Shown: positions 20,562-31,824 of the stretch, in pieces
Layout of the letters: each line of letters starts with the position of its first letter
How positions within the stretch are numbered: position 1 is the stretch's first letter
The notes under the pieces: model-generated
Databases searched by the model: none
The model's input: the letters and a program-made list of their open reading frames with translations, nothing else
Told to the model about the DNA's origin: nothing
Assembly (NCBI GenBank): GCA_013054445.1
Contig: JAAMPI010000489.1
Location: forward strand, 1-35,359
Direction: 5' to 3'
From: Cudoniella acicularis
Lineage: Eukaryota > Ascomycota > Leotiomycetes > Helotiales > Helotiaceae
Length of the DNA stretch: 35,359 nucleotides
Made by a program: the position numbers and the translations under genes

Positions 20562-23093
20562 GGTGGGGAGATTTTCGATGGATGTTGTGCCTTGGACAAT
20601 AGACGTGATTATCGGGGTACTTAGTATGGTGCGAACAATCGGGTTTTTATTTTCCCCCTCATGATAAGGGATCCCTTCCTTGAGATAAACATGAATGATC
20701 TCGGCAAATGTCAGTGATGGAGCCGTGAGACATCTCATGATTTCAACGCCTCGTGTCAATTTAGCTGACGCCCTACTCCTTTCACCAGATACAGTAATAT
20801 AGAGCTTGAATTGAGAAATACTAGGGTCATTCATACTAAATAATAATAAACGAATGGCTAGCAATACTTATCGAATTTCCAAGTAGTTTGGTAATTTACT
20901 TGGCTCATCACGAGTACTTAATCATGCCAAGGGAGATCTGATTTTAGATATGAATTTGAAATGTCAAATATTAAAAGGAAAGTGACTCTAATTAATCGGC
21001 GCCTTAGCTTTGCAAGAAACTCTAAGTTTTTGTCCTAAGTCATGCGTTAAATACTTCCCGAGTTCTGAAGGGTTTGAAGAGTTTGAAGGGTTTGCCCTTC
21101 TTGTAACAGACGGGTCGAAAGACGCCAATCATCCATTAAACCCCCGCTTTTCGCACCTAAATTGACACAATGTCTTATGGCCAACTCAACAATAGAGAGT
21201 TTGTTTTTGGGAAAATGGCGGGGTGAACAGTAAGACCAGTCAGTAACAGGCGAGGGAAAGACACAAATCGCTATGAAGATCACTGAATGATGTGGTAGTT
21301 GGGTTTTTGAACGCGCTTGATCCAGCGTAATGAAATTATAACATGGCTGGGACAATAAAGCCGACGAAAACGAGACTGAGGGAAAGCTGAGCCCAAGAGG
21401 CGCAAGGAGAACTAGAGTTCGGAAGATAAGAGGATAGGAGGGTTTCAAGCGGGAAAAAGAGACTTTGAGGCTGATGGCGCATGCAAGGACAAGTTGGCAA
21501 CAAACCGAACGAAAATGTAAGAAGCAAGAAAATGAAATAATGAGGCGATCGGAAGCTTGGCCGCTTTTGTGGCTGAGACTTCGAGCTGTAGATAATGGCG
21601 CTGGCCAGTGAGAAAACCGAGGACGGGTGTGATATGAGAAAGAAAAAGTCGAGAGGATGCGATGTGAGGAAGCTGAGTCGACTACGACACCACTCACAGC
21701 CGGACAGGGTCCAACGCGAGGAGAAGGATTGGAAGCCGATTCTCCAAGCTAAGGTATTATCCACCCTTCGTCGAGACTTTGGTGGCAGCGGATCGTTGGG
21801 ATGTCAAGGTGACGCGAGATGAGACACTCACGACGCTTTCAAGCAATCAATCGCAACAGCTCGAGCTTCGAAATTGATCAACCACCAAGACTCCATCAAG
21901 GCAGATTCGATTCTCCTCAGGCGAATGTGCATTTGCGCGAGTTGCGCGCGCTCTTTCTGGGAGTGACGAGTGCCAATGGGGACATTGTGATCAAGATTTC
22001 CCTTCGACGCGTGTGTACCGTACGAACCCTTGAAGTCATTTCAGCGTCACACCCTGGAGTCTCCGCGGTGCATGTGTCCATGACTGAGCAGATAGCTGCG
22101 GGCTCAACCAGGAGAGAGTCGGAATCGTCCAAGTCATCCAAGTTGTCGAGCAGATTGGCGGGAATATAGTGAAAGGCAAACGTCAATTGGGTTCGTCGAA
22201 TTTCAGCGTTGCGGTCCAAAGCCGCTTAAGTCCGATGATTAGAAACGGAGCTGGAAGTGGAAAGAAGGCTCCGGGTTCGGCGGCCGGCATTACCCTGTCG
22301 GGGTTTTTTCAGTTATTGAGCAGCAAAATCACTCAGCTTTTTGAACAGATTAAACGTCTAAGGAATCGAGGCGAAAAAGGTCATTTATGCAATTCAATTT
22401 GACAGTATACATTCCTTTTGCTGTTTTCGAGCTCCTGCTCCTCTTATCCTAGACATCCAAAGTTGTGCCACAAGAACCAAGTTTTTCTTATGCAAGCTAA
22501 CTTAGCTAAGAGTAGTTGGTTGAACCAAATTATCCTTAAGCTCGAGGTTCTCACGGCCACATAGAAACTCTCGTTTGTATTTTATGTTAGGGTGGCTGCT
22601 AAAAGGGGTTCATTCGCTTGGCCCCTCACTTACCCCGCGCCGGGACTCCTAGATGTGACTGACCTCTGACCTCTGCAAACACTTGAATCCAATTTTTACA
22701 GTAGCGTTTTTCAAATTAAGATCCTGTTCTTCATTGATAAACTAAAACTTCTACAAATTATGTTTTCCCAGACTGAAAACGCTATAATCCCGCGGGTTAC
22801 TCGCAGTCTTTTAAGGCTTCGCTGTCGGCCATTAGTTCGACTTCTTCACTCACTGCCCAAATTTTAAGAACAGGTTACAATACATACCATATTGAAAACC
22901 TATGATTTCCTTCGACCTAGCGCCGAACTCTTCTCTATCTCCACCTCACATCCTAGCATTCGGCTTCTAAGCGTTCCCGAATCTCACTAGCGTCTGTCGC
23001 CTTATCTATGCGACAAACAAAACTCTCTTGAAAGACTTGAGCTTGCTATCACAACCTCGTCTTCACCCCCCGTTGCAAACAAACACAAAGTTC
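20562..23093. other. Long intergenic region without a convincing gene
   Basis: This 2.5 kb separates the secreted-protein start from the phosphoribosyltransferase start and so contains both promoters. Several open frames overlap on opposite strands (21047-21764 minus, 21595-22402 plus, 21917-22219 minus). None has a recognisable domain, and the mutual overlap suggests GC-biased noncoding or long UTR sequence. A threefold 9-bp repeat with hairpin lies at 21067-21100. A non-coding transcript cannot be excluded. Confidence 0.45.
21067..21100. repeat. Three 9-bp tandem units ending in a hairpin
   Basis: GAAGGGTTT, GAAGAGTTT and GAAGGGTTT follow each other at 21067-21093. The last unit also forms a 6-bp stem with the following CCCTTC (21085-21100, loop TTTG). 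It is a small local structure with no assigned role. Confidence 0.6.
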
Positions 23094-24038
23094 ATGGAGG
23101 TAGACATGACTTCAGAAGCACCAAGGCCCGACTTCACAGAACCGACAACACACTACTGGCAAAACATTTTCTACGGCGACGATATCGACAATTCAGTCGT
23201 CTCCGACCTACCGCGAAAATATTCCTGGCCTGTGGTCTTGCCTGACAACGGCGTCCTCTTGCTTCCAATCCGGCCCCTGAATACCAACCCAAAAGAAGCC
23301 GTCGCGTCGCTTCTGATCAACCAAGCTTCTCTCAATGTAGCCGATACACTTGCGTCTTTCCTTTCACACCTGCTTCATGAATTTTTAGGTGAAGTGAAGC
23401 CTGATGTTATTATCGGATTGCCAACTTTAGGGTTGAGTGTTGCGGTAAATGTTGCGAGGGGGTTTGGTCTTTGTTAGTCTTCTCGGAACTTCCGTCACAC
23501 TCTAGTCTTCATTCAAGCAGTGCTTTCTCCCAGATGCCCATTCTATTTTTCGCTCAAGATTAAAACCATGTTCTAAATGCATACTAGCACGCACCGTTCC
23601 CCTCGGATACTCCCGCAAATTCTGGTATGACGAAGACCTCTCAACCGAATTATCATCCATCACTTCGCCCCTAGGACAGAAGCGCGTCTACCTAGATCCA
23701 AACCAGCTCCCACTCATCAAAGGCAAAAATGTCGTAATAATTGACGACGCAGTCAGCTCAGGTCAGTCAGCCCCTTTCTCTCCCATCAGGGAGAATCACA
23801 TGACTGCACATTAAACTTCCCACTCTAACTGCTTCCTATAGGCAAAACACTCAAAGCCATCTGGGACCTTCTGGAAAGCGAAAAGATAGGTTGCAATATC
23901 ATTGCTTGCGGCGTTTTGATGAAGCAAGGTTCCCGCTGGAAAGACCTGGTTGGCGAGCGGCGCACTCAAAAGCTTATTGGCGTATTTGACAGTCCTCTGC
24001 TTCAAGCCGTGGAAGGCGGTTGGGATATACGCGAGTAG
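23094..24038 (+). CDS. Phosphoribosyltransferase-domain protein
   Basis: The exons are 23094-23472, 23588-23761 and 23842-24038, giving 249 residues, probably cytosolic. The diagnostic PRPP-binding signature of type I phosphoribosyltransferases is present as VVIIDDAVSSGKT at about residues 174-186. Upstream are a PDVIIGLPTLGLSVA strand-loop, as in purine-type PRTases, and the segment VPLGYSRKFWYDEDLS. Such enzymes transfer ribose-5-phosphate from PRPP to a base; the substrate (adenine, xanthine or other) cannot be read from the sequence. ATG 23094 is chosen because it is the first ATG in the frame; a longer frame would need a TTG start. Another ATG at 23106 is possible. The gene is followed in the same direction by a membrane-protein gene about 400 bp downstream. 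Confidence 0.85.
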
Positions 24039-24443
24039 ATGGAGGTACTTCATACAGTAAGATTAGGCCACCGTCCAATTAGCAGGATCTTTGCTGGCCA
24101 GGATTCAGCATGTAAGGTTCAACACCAAAAATTCATTTGCTTGAAGCGCTCTGGTCGTAAACTCCCGGGGATTGCGTATGACGAAAGTATTCATCCGCTA
24201 CTGAAGGATTATGCAGAGCTACACAAGCCATGGGTGCCGCTGAGCTCCCTTGGAAAATAGGAATTGGAGAAAGGGCATTAATCCTAATATACGTGCGTGT
24301 GAGGCGCAATGCAAGAAATATTAATTTGTAGGGCTACCGTGCTGCACAGATAGCATCATCATCACCCTTTTCTCCGGTCTCATTTTCTCGATGCACCTTC
24401 CCATTTCAATTTCATTTAACTAGCATCTCATCGCTACTTAAAT

Positions 24444-25623
24444 ATGACAACAACACCAATATTTGACCAGAACAGTTGGTACCAAATAAAACCACAAAGC
24501 AACAACTCGCTCTCACTCGTCGCGCAGCCAGGTTCTCCAGGCACTGTCGAGATAGAGACAGCAAACTCATCAGATCCCAATCAACAATGGCAGATTTTGG
24601 TGCGGCAAACCTCCAAGGCTAGCTTCTGGTATGCATTCCGCGCAAAAGGCACCGGCGCAGACCTCTTCCTCGATTATCAACGAACGGTAATCCTCGGTTC
24701 AGCAAATGAGAGCGAGCCCGTGACCCCAAATCTCAGCACATCTGGAGGTCTCATTTTCTGGTATGTCCAGTCGAGCGCCGACGAATCGGGGGCTTTCAGT
24801 TTAAGTAATTTTGGGGAGATTTATGTCAATTTTGTTTGGTCTCTTTCTCTTGATCCGAGGACAACACCGGGAGATCCGCCGGGATTGGTAGCGGTTTCGA
24901 GTTTTGGAGAGCCGAATGGGACGCTGGCTTTGAATCTTGGAAGTTTGGGGAGGAATGAGAGTTTTATATTCTCTCCTCTTGGACCTATAACTGATGCGAG
25001 TTTCTCCACGGTACCTTTTGTCAATGAGACTTTAGAGGTGAGTAAATCCGTCAGTGTGTTGAATGGATTACTCATTTTTATATAGACAGCACCGACAGAA
25101 CAGCAGGATCAGCCCCAAACAGTTAAAACGCTAGGCGGTTTCTCTCCCACGGTTTCTGTAAGCAGTTTTTCAACAATATGTAAGTATTAATTTCCTTTTT
25201 AGCTTCTGTCCTTTACCGTTTGGAAACATCTAATTAATATCTTCAAAGCAACTTCCTCACCAATATCTACACCCACATCCACCCCCTCCCAAATATCCGC
25301 AGCAGTCACCCCCTCTCCCGTCACCCACCCCACCGCCATCACCAAGCAAAACATGGACGGACGAATCATTCGCCGTAATCGGCTCCTGCGGCGGCGCCAT
25401 CTCTCTAATCGCCATCTACATCCTCCTCTACATCTACCTGCGCAAAAGAAGACCGAGAGGTCCAGAGAAGCGTTGTCGGTGGCATGAATTAGCTGCGGAT
25501 AAGTTGTTTAATATTTCGGGCAAAGTGGAGCTGGAGGCGAAAGTGCAGCCAGTGGAGTTGCCGGCTGAGAGGTGTGTGGGTGAGTTGAGTGGGGAGTCGA
25601 AGTGGATGCAGCCTTGGAAATAG
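24444..25623 (+). CDS. Single-pass membrane protein with ricin-B-like N-terminal region
   Basis: The exons are 24444-25037, 25086-25157 and 25249-25623 (346 residues). The N-terminal ~190 residues begin with SWYQIKPQSNNSLSLVAQ and contain DPNQQWQILV, the Q-W pattern of beta-trefoil ricin-B-like folds. A Pro/Ser-rich stalk follows, then a membrane helix (FAVIGSCGGAISLIAIYILL), a basic stop-transfer stretch RKRRPRG and a ~60-residue tail ending at TAG 25621. There is no cleaved signal peptide, so the helix probably acts as signal anchor. This architecture occurs in many uncharacterised ascomycete proteins. A second donor (GTAAGT at 25180) is stronger by consensus but shifts the frame, giving a 308-residue form without the membrane helix. 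It converges with the MFS gene. Confidence 0.7.
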
Positions 25624-26320
25624 AATATAGCCGGGCGGTAATATTTAACGAATTATGAATGGTTTGGATTTTTGGGTGTTTTGGTGTTGAGGTAGATGCT
25701 TGCTTCCTTGGAGAGAATGTGTTCGGAGCCTTGATAATGTATATGCTTGGTTTTTTTTTGTCTTTTTGGGGGGCAGTAGAGGCGCAGCGGGGAAAAGCTA
25801 CAAGTTACTCGATATACCATTATGAAGCTGTAAAGGGTTAGAAAGCGAGGAGAAACTTGTGAATCAGGACACAAGATTGGTGTTAGTGGTTGTTTTTGTG
25901 CAGCTTGTCCCTCGGACCGTCCGACGATCTAATCATCCTTAACACTTCACCACCTTCAGAAAATAAATCATGAAGTTACAAGAAGATATTTGATAGAAAT
26001 TTATGAATATTTATCTTTCGTCCACTCTAGCCATTCTATTATATGTTTGGATTAGATGCTCTTTAGTAACTTTAAACAGCTCACTAGGTCGGAGTAATAT
26101 CATCATGGAAGGAATACTAAGAAAAATATTTCACATCGAAAAAGGAAATCGGTGAAGATTCATAATTCATCTATATCATAATCATCCATCTACCTATATC
26201 ATAGCCCCCATTCTAATTATACACTAATTCCTACATAATCCAAACAAGACCAAAACTCCTCTCCCATGCATACCAAACATACAGCCAGGTATCATCACCC
26301 TCAAAAACCCAACCCACCCC
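25624..26320. other. Convergent intergenic region
   Basis: The region lies between the stop codons of the ricin-B-like membrane protein and the MFS transporter. Short frames on both strands at 25653-25874 show no motif. T- and G-runs (25750-25775) and A+T-rich sequence fit 3' UTRs and polyadenylation. No RNA gene is seen. Confidence 0.5.
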
Positions 26321-28243
26321 TCACGCCGCAACCACATTACTATTCCTCCTACTCCCCACGGGCGTCCTCTTATTATGGCCCGGACCCGCCATAATATTCT
26401 GCTTACTCCCTAACGCCTGCCTAATCCTCAAACTCTGCTGACTACGCGCAAAACTGTTTGCTCTACTTCCCGTCGGCAACCTACTCAATCGCCTCCCTTG
26501 AGTATCTTGCTCAGCGCGCGCATCAGACAATTGTTGCGCGAAGGGAGAGCGTTTTCGCAGCACGGGGCCTTTCCAGTAGATTACGTAGACGGCGATGACG
26601 AGGATGAAGGAGATGCAGAAGAGGATTGTGGAGGCGTAAGCGAGGGGTTTGGATCCGATTTCTGCGGAATTTCATGTAAGTATTTTGTGAGGATGAGGGA
26701 GGATTGGGATAGGCTTACTTGTGAAGAAGGGTGTGGCGGGGATGGTTAGGACACCGGCGAGGAAATCTCTGGACCAGCCGTTTCCTCCTGTGGCCGAGGC
26801 AGAATAAGGACCATAAGCGCAAATCATGTAGTCGATAGTAGCCATATAGATGCTATAGTTTGCGATTCCGACGATGGCAGCGAAAACCATTGAGCCGATC
26901 CAATGAATTGGTGGGCCAGTACTTGTCCATGCGAAACCGATGAGGCCGATAGGGAGACATGGTGCGGTATAGAGTAGCCACCAGAGACGAGATTCATACT
27001 GTGCCTTTTCATCATCAGGTTTGGCTTTCCGCTCTGCGATGTTGCGTTTGATGATTGGGATGAAGGACAGCCATGCGATGAAATATCCGACGCCAATGGG
27101 GATGAAAGCCAAGCCCAGCGCGACGGTGCTAAAGTTCCATTGACCGTAGACGAGGGAGAAAGATTGGATGAACATGAAAATAAGGGCATCGGAGAAACCG
27201 CTGAGGAGTGAAAGTGTGAGGACAATCGGCTCGGTGAGGAACATCTTGAAGGGTCGGGTCCAAGTGACGATAATTTCCTTGGCGGAGAATCGATCCTTGA
27301 ATGGAACAAGCTCATTAGGGCCCCAAATGTTCTTGTCTTGACCAGTCTTACGCCTCTTCTTGGCTATTTTGTCCATCATGATCGTGCTTCTGGTCTCGGG
27401 GACCAATGCAAAATGGAGTAATTGAACGAAGCCTCCGAAAATAAGCTGGATCCAGATACTCCATCTCCAGGACAAGAACGCTTCGCTGAAACCACCGACG
27501 ATAGGTCCCAAAATTGATCCACCAACGGACGAGAAGACGATAAACGCAACAGCATATTGTTGGTCATCAGCTTCCCACATATCTGCTATCATTCCCAAAG
27601 TAACCGAGCCGCCAGCCGACGACAAACCACCCAATGCTCGACCAACCATGATAGACGCAAAGTTAGGCGCAAGGGCGACGGGAAGTTGCCAGAGGTTAAC
27701 GAGGAACAAACTGATTTGTAAAATTGGCTTTCTTCCCAACTCTTCACTCCATGGAGCCCAAAGCTCACAACCGAAAGCATATAGGACCAAGAATATCATG
27801 GCACCGCAACGAGCTGCTTGCTCACTGACATGAAACTCTTCCGAAATACCTGGAATCGCATTGGAGTAAAGACTAGTGTTGAAGTTCATGGAAACTTGAA
27901 CGAGGAAGATGACTGTAAGAATTGTCCATTTTTTCCAAGATGGAAAACTGAACCCAAGTTCATCGTAGCACATTTCTTCCGTGAGCTCTATTTTGTCGTA
28001 TGTCCCGGCTTTTTCGACATTTGGCATACTGTCGCTAGCGTCCGGTAGGGGAGGGGCTACTTGAGTTCCACCCCAGTGAGCGTGGTGTGCTGGGTGAGGT
28101 GCTGCATTCTCGACTTCGGCGCCATTTTCTTCACCAGCTTTGGTTGTTGACGATGCCGAGGATTCGTTAATTCTTTTCTCGTCTAGACTATCGCGGTTGA
28201 TGGGAGCTTGGGCTTCTTCTGCTCTTTCGGAATGCGAAGCCAT
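26321..28243 (-). CDS. MFS drug/polyamine:H+ antiporter (DHA1 type)
   Basis: The exons on the minus strand are 28243-26719 and 26661-26321, split by a 57-bp intron, giving 621 residues. A long hydrophilic N-terminus (~105 residues, acidic and Ser/Ala-rich) precedes twelve hydrophobic segments. Motif A appears as SEELGRKPIL (about 166-175), and the antiporter motif C as SVGGSILGPIVGG (about 239-251). LVPETRS and the large central loop (KIAKKRRKTG) are typical of the fungal DHA1 group that includes fluconazole and polyamine exporters. The last membrane helix lies in exon 2 (ILFCISFILVIAVYVIYW), followed by a Ser/Arg-rich tail of about 75 residues. It probably acts at the plasma membrane. Substrate unknown; drug or metabolite efflux is an inference from family. 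Confidence 0.88.
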
Positions 28244-29596
28244 GTTGATGAGGTCTGCGAAAATCGCTGCTCGCTTGTAGTAAAGGACGGCTCGATATTA
28301 TATCTTGTTGTATACTATACAATGGTTGAAATACAAAGTAGAGCAGCCGATTTCGAACCGGATTCAAACTCCACACTCGTCATGTGTAGGGATGATATAT
28401 TCCAAAGGAGAAAACTTGGAGAGGAGGTGGGATGTACCCATATAACAAAACTCCCATGGGGTTATGAATCGTAAACACTAGTACGTCATTAAGCATGGTG
28501 AAAGCAAATACCGACTGGAGAAAGTGCGATAGGCTTCGGGTGAGGGGGTCGGTAACCGTCCCGAGGTCATTCTTACAAAGACTAGCTCACAAATGGTGGA
28601 CGTTTGTTTGGCACAAATTGAGCCTTTCCCCACATCTCGGAGAATGGGGGCCAATTGATCCTGTGATGGAGGAGGATAAGCACCGAGAAAGTCCGGACAA
28701 GCCGCCGCAAACTTTCACCGCAGCAAGCCGTTTAATTCCTGAGCCGTCAGGTATTTACGGCTCATGCTTATGGAATTCAGAACTGAGATGTATTATATGG
28801 GTTGTACTATGGTGGAAGAGTTCAGCCTCTGTCATTTTGTCTGAGACGAACTGATATCAAACGTACCAAATATAGCATATGGCTCATTGATACTTTGTCA
28901 AGGGATACAGATGCCTAGAGTAAGGGACTTCAATACAGGAGAATCTCAATCCCAAGTGAGACTCAGACTCGAAGGACATGAGGATCCATCATCCTCCATC
29001 TGTCAATTGACGTGAGAAGATCTGCGGTAAAGACCGTCAGACGCAACTTGCGCAGGCTGTTGAGATTCGAGAACCTGTTTGACGTATGTACATGTACGTA
29101 CTAGTAATCCGTGGCCCTGATCTCAGGCAGTGATGCTGCTGCTCATGCATCAAACTTGGCATTCAGGAGAAGGTGAAAAGTGATCAAGGAGGTCGTGAAA
29201 ATGTTGATCTTTTTTGGTATGACGTCAGACGCAATTTCAGGGGAAGCGAGCGCGTGCCGGGGGTTGTTTTTCTTTCTCCCTGCCAACACTTTCATCGAGC
29301 ATCCTCAATCATCATTGACTTCGACAACCAAGTGGTGTTTTGGGGTTGCCAAGTTGCCTCCTTTCAACAGTTTCCAGCCCTCAATTCTCGGTGTCGATCG
29401 AGTTGATCCATCTTTGAGCCTCAATTCCTTGACCAAACGCGTTGAGATGATCGTCAGACAAACAACAAGATCAGATTTTGTGGCTTGCTTCCAAGGATAT
29501 CAAGATTTCTTGGCGATTGCTTGCAGGTGCAGATGCAGATGCTTGTAAAAGCTTCATTTGCCGGTTCCGCGACCTGGTTTCCTTTCCCAGGTAGTC

Positions 29597-29604
29597 TCAC
29601 GTGA
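29597..29604. promoter_or_regulatory. TCACGTGA E-box palindrome
   Basis: A perfect 8-bp palindrome contains the bHLH core CACGTG, bound in fungi by Cbf1-like and SREBP-like factors. It is nearly 1 kb from the nearest start codon (30581), so its relevance is uncertain. Confidence 0.3.
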
Positions 29605-30303
29605 CTTCTGACTTTCCAATGCTCTTCCTTTATAGTCAGATCACGGTAGTCTCCGACTTAAAATACTTAGTTGCCTGTAAATGGAATAGTCTAGGGTGTG
29701 TATCGCATGAACAAGCTTTATTTTAAGCCAATCGAGCCGCTGGGTTACGCTGAATCTTCCGAATCCGACGGCCTAAGCAACTTAGCCAGAATATTTCCGC
29801 GTAAAATGCTACACTTACAGCAAGCAAGAAAGGCTCAGTGATATATCGGATATATTTGAAGGTTCTAGCACGTTACGCGCAGGTTTCAATATTGCATTGC
29901 TTTAAATATAATGATTTACCCGTTTTGTAACGTACCTTGCGCTTCTCATATTATATTTATTAGATTGAAAAAACAGTTGGCCATTTGAAATTGATTGAAG
30001 TAACATATTCAATGCGAATAAGCCGTGCATTGGCGCAGAAAAGGCGCCCGTGTTAAATTTAAGGTTCAAATTATGAGCCATACGGGTCCAAGATGTTCTG
30101 AAAGTTGGACTACTTGAGCTGTGGCTTTGACAAAAAGCAATTATTAGTACTGATAGCTGGTGTGGGCTTTATATATGTATATATATATGGCCTTATCCAC
30201 TACTTTTCTCCTGTATCCATTATAATACACTGAATTGCACCCTCTTTTATTGTGCATACACTTCGTGATTCTTTGGCTCATATCCTTGACAGAATTCACC
30301 CGT

Positions 30304-30443
30304 GTTACTGAACACATAATAAGTATCTTCAACGTGAGGCCTCCCGTTCAATATAGATACAAATGATAGCTGTGCCAGTAAATACATTATACATATTTTC
30401 GACATGAGGCCCTCCTTTCGATATGGATGTGATAATGACAGCA
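30304..30443. repeat. Imperfect ~70-bp tandem duplication
   Basis: Two diverged copies with about 70 bp spacing: the first contains TATCTTCAACGTGAGGCCTC (from 30324), the second TATTTTCGACATGAGGCCCT (from 30394), with further matching on both sides (GTGTTACTG…/GTGCCAGTA…; ATATAGATAC…/ATATGGATGT…). It ends about 140 bp before the 82-aa secreted-protein start and could duplicate a promoter element. Confidence 0.55.
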
Positions 30444-30580
30444 CGTTGAAGTCGCAAGTTCGGAACTTGCAAATCAATTTCAAAATATGACTATAAGAGT
30501 CATACCATAGTCTCGTTGTCAAATTCTCAGTACAGAATCGTTTGTGCAGTCCACCCCACATCAACCAACAAACCGACAAA

Positions 30581-30896
30581 ATGCAGAAATCATTTCTCAT
30601 TTTACCTCTCGTTACATTACTAGCCCACCTCAGTGAGGCCAGCTTATCCCCTGGTGAGTTTGATTTCCCACTTTCTGTTTTTCAACCTTTGTATCTCAAA
30701 CACTGTTGACACAAACCCAGAACAAATCGCACGTCTGCCGTCCCCCGATAATCCCTTCTACAACATCGACGACTGGCCAGTCAACGTGACCATCCAGACG
30801 GATAATACAGATTATGAGTGCAACCCCTTTCCTGATAACATCTGGCGGGATGGGGTTAGCTGGGGCTACCCAAAAGCCATGGATGTTTTCTGTTGA
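30581..30896 (+). CDS. Small secreted protein, 82 aa
   Basis: The exons are 30581-30653 and 30721-30896, separated by a 67-bp intron (GTGAGT…CTGTTGAC…CCCAG). A signal peptide is evident (MQKSFLILPLVTLLAHLSEA), leaving a mature peptide of about 62 residues. It has two Cys (…DYECNPFP… and the very last residue), two PDNPF/PDN turns, four Trp and a net acidic charge. One N-glycosylation sequon (NVT) is present. No family is recognised. The size, signal peptide and isolated position fit an effector-like or surface peptide, but so do many small fungal proteins. The Cys directly before TGA at 30894 is unusual. The gene converges with the TMEM205-like gene. Confidence 0.68.
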
Positions 30897-31185
30897 CAGA
30901 GTGGCATGGCTCAGAATATTTCTGGGGTGACGGATATAGAATTGGAATGAGGTGACGCTCATTGTTGCCAAAGAAGTGGACAATCTCCGGACATTTAGAC
31001 CGAACGAAGTGTCCCACTTGGGATTCTACCTTGTTCGAGATAAATACCAGTAGGTTGATAGTAACTAACATGGATTCGTTGCGCATATTGGAAATGGACA
31101 AATAATAAACTCAAGTGAGAAGAGATCATTCATTGATTTGATTCTACCATTTACAGGATTCCACAAACAACATCAAGTAATACCA

Positions 31186-31824
31186 TCACGCAAGCTTCAA
31201 CCCCAACCGTAACCCGTATACAACTGTGGCAATGATTGTAATAAAGTTCAAGTGAATAGTCATTGCGTGGTTACGTGAAAACTTTCGCTTCAACAGCTTC
31301 ATCGCTTCCGAAATAGTTCCTTCGACTTCATCATGTCTTCTTCCGTCTCGTGTTTCTGAAGTTGTCAGCTTAATACATGGCAATCAAATTATAGTGTCAA
31401 ATGAAACATACCTTGATGAGCTCTCTCGACCATCGCTTGAGAGGTCCTCGGGCCGAAGACAAAGGCATTCAAAACGGATAATCCAAGTGTCACCCCAAGG
31501 ATGGTAGCATCAACAACATTGTCTGCCAGACCCAGAATTGAACCAGACGGGTATGTCAATGCAGTTGCAGCCACTAGTCCGGTTTGTAGGCTGAAGTAAA
31601 CTGGAAAGACTCGCCTCTGAAGGGTGGTGAATTGAGGACGGGGAAGGTGAAGGTAGCAAAGTTTTGTCATAACAAAAGACTGTTTGGAATTAGTGGATCA
31701 AATTGGACACCTAGAAAAGCACTCGTACCTGGTAAAGCTCCGTACCAACTAGAGAGCCCCATGCGAAGAGATGGTAGCTCCCCAGAGAAGTCAACGGCGC
31801 CACGATGTCATCAAATGTCCCCAT
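31186..31824 (-). CDS. TMEM205-like membrane protein
   Basis: The exons on the minus strand are 31824-31729, 31679-31412 and 31355-31186, giving 177 residues. The segments YHLFAWGSLVGTELYQSF, LPRPQFTTLQRRVFPVYF, FGPRTSQAMVERAHQETRDG and the C-terminal helix FITIIATVVYGLRLGL match the fungal TMEM205/DUF4149 family, small four-helix membrane proteins of unclear role. Both introns (49 and 56 bp) have good donors (GTACGA, GTATGT) and branch sites (CACTAAT, GCTGAC). The gene is divergent from the DJ-1/PfpI gene, sharing a 490-bp promoter region. Family length is usual; no defect was seen. Confidence 0.87.

Larger units (their letters stand above)
28244..30580. other. Long intergenic region with regulatory-like sites
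   Basis: This is the promoter side of both the MFS transporter and the 82-aa secreted-protein gene. Open frames at 28495-28854 and 29180-29548 have no recognisable motif or intron structure and are not called. Visible elements are a TCACGTGA palindrome (29597-29604), a TA-alternating tract (about 30169-30188) and a ~70-bp tandem duplication near the downstream gene. GGTAACCG and AGGGGG stress-element-like motifs occur around 28540-28560. Confidence 0.5.

Noticed and set aside
21047..21764. Two overlapping minus-strand open frames of 216 and 142 codons
   Set aside because: They overlap each other and plus-strand frames, have Ser/Pro/Arg-biased composition and no domain or intron structure; likely chance frames in GC-balanced DNA.
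23028..23093. Longer phosphoribosyltransferase starting at 23028
   Set aside because: The codon at 23028 is TTG, not ATG; the first in-frame ATG is 23094.
28495..28854. 119-codon plus-strand frame upstream of the MFS gene
   Set aside because: No recognisable domain, Trp/Arg-rich composition; overlaps the probable promoter of the MFS transporter.
30247..30600. 117-codon minus-strand frame
   Set aside because: It runs through the tandem promoter duplication and over the start of the secreted-peptide gene on the other strand; no motif.
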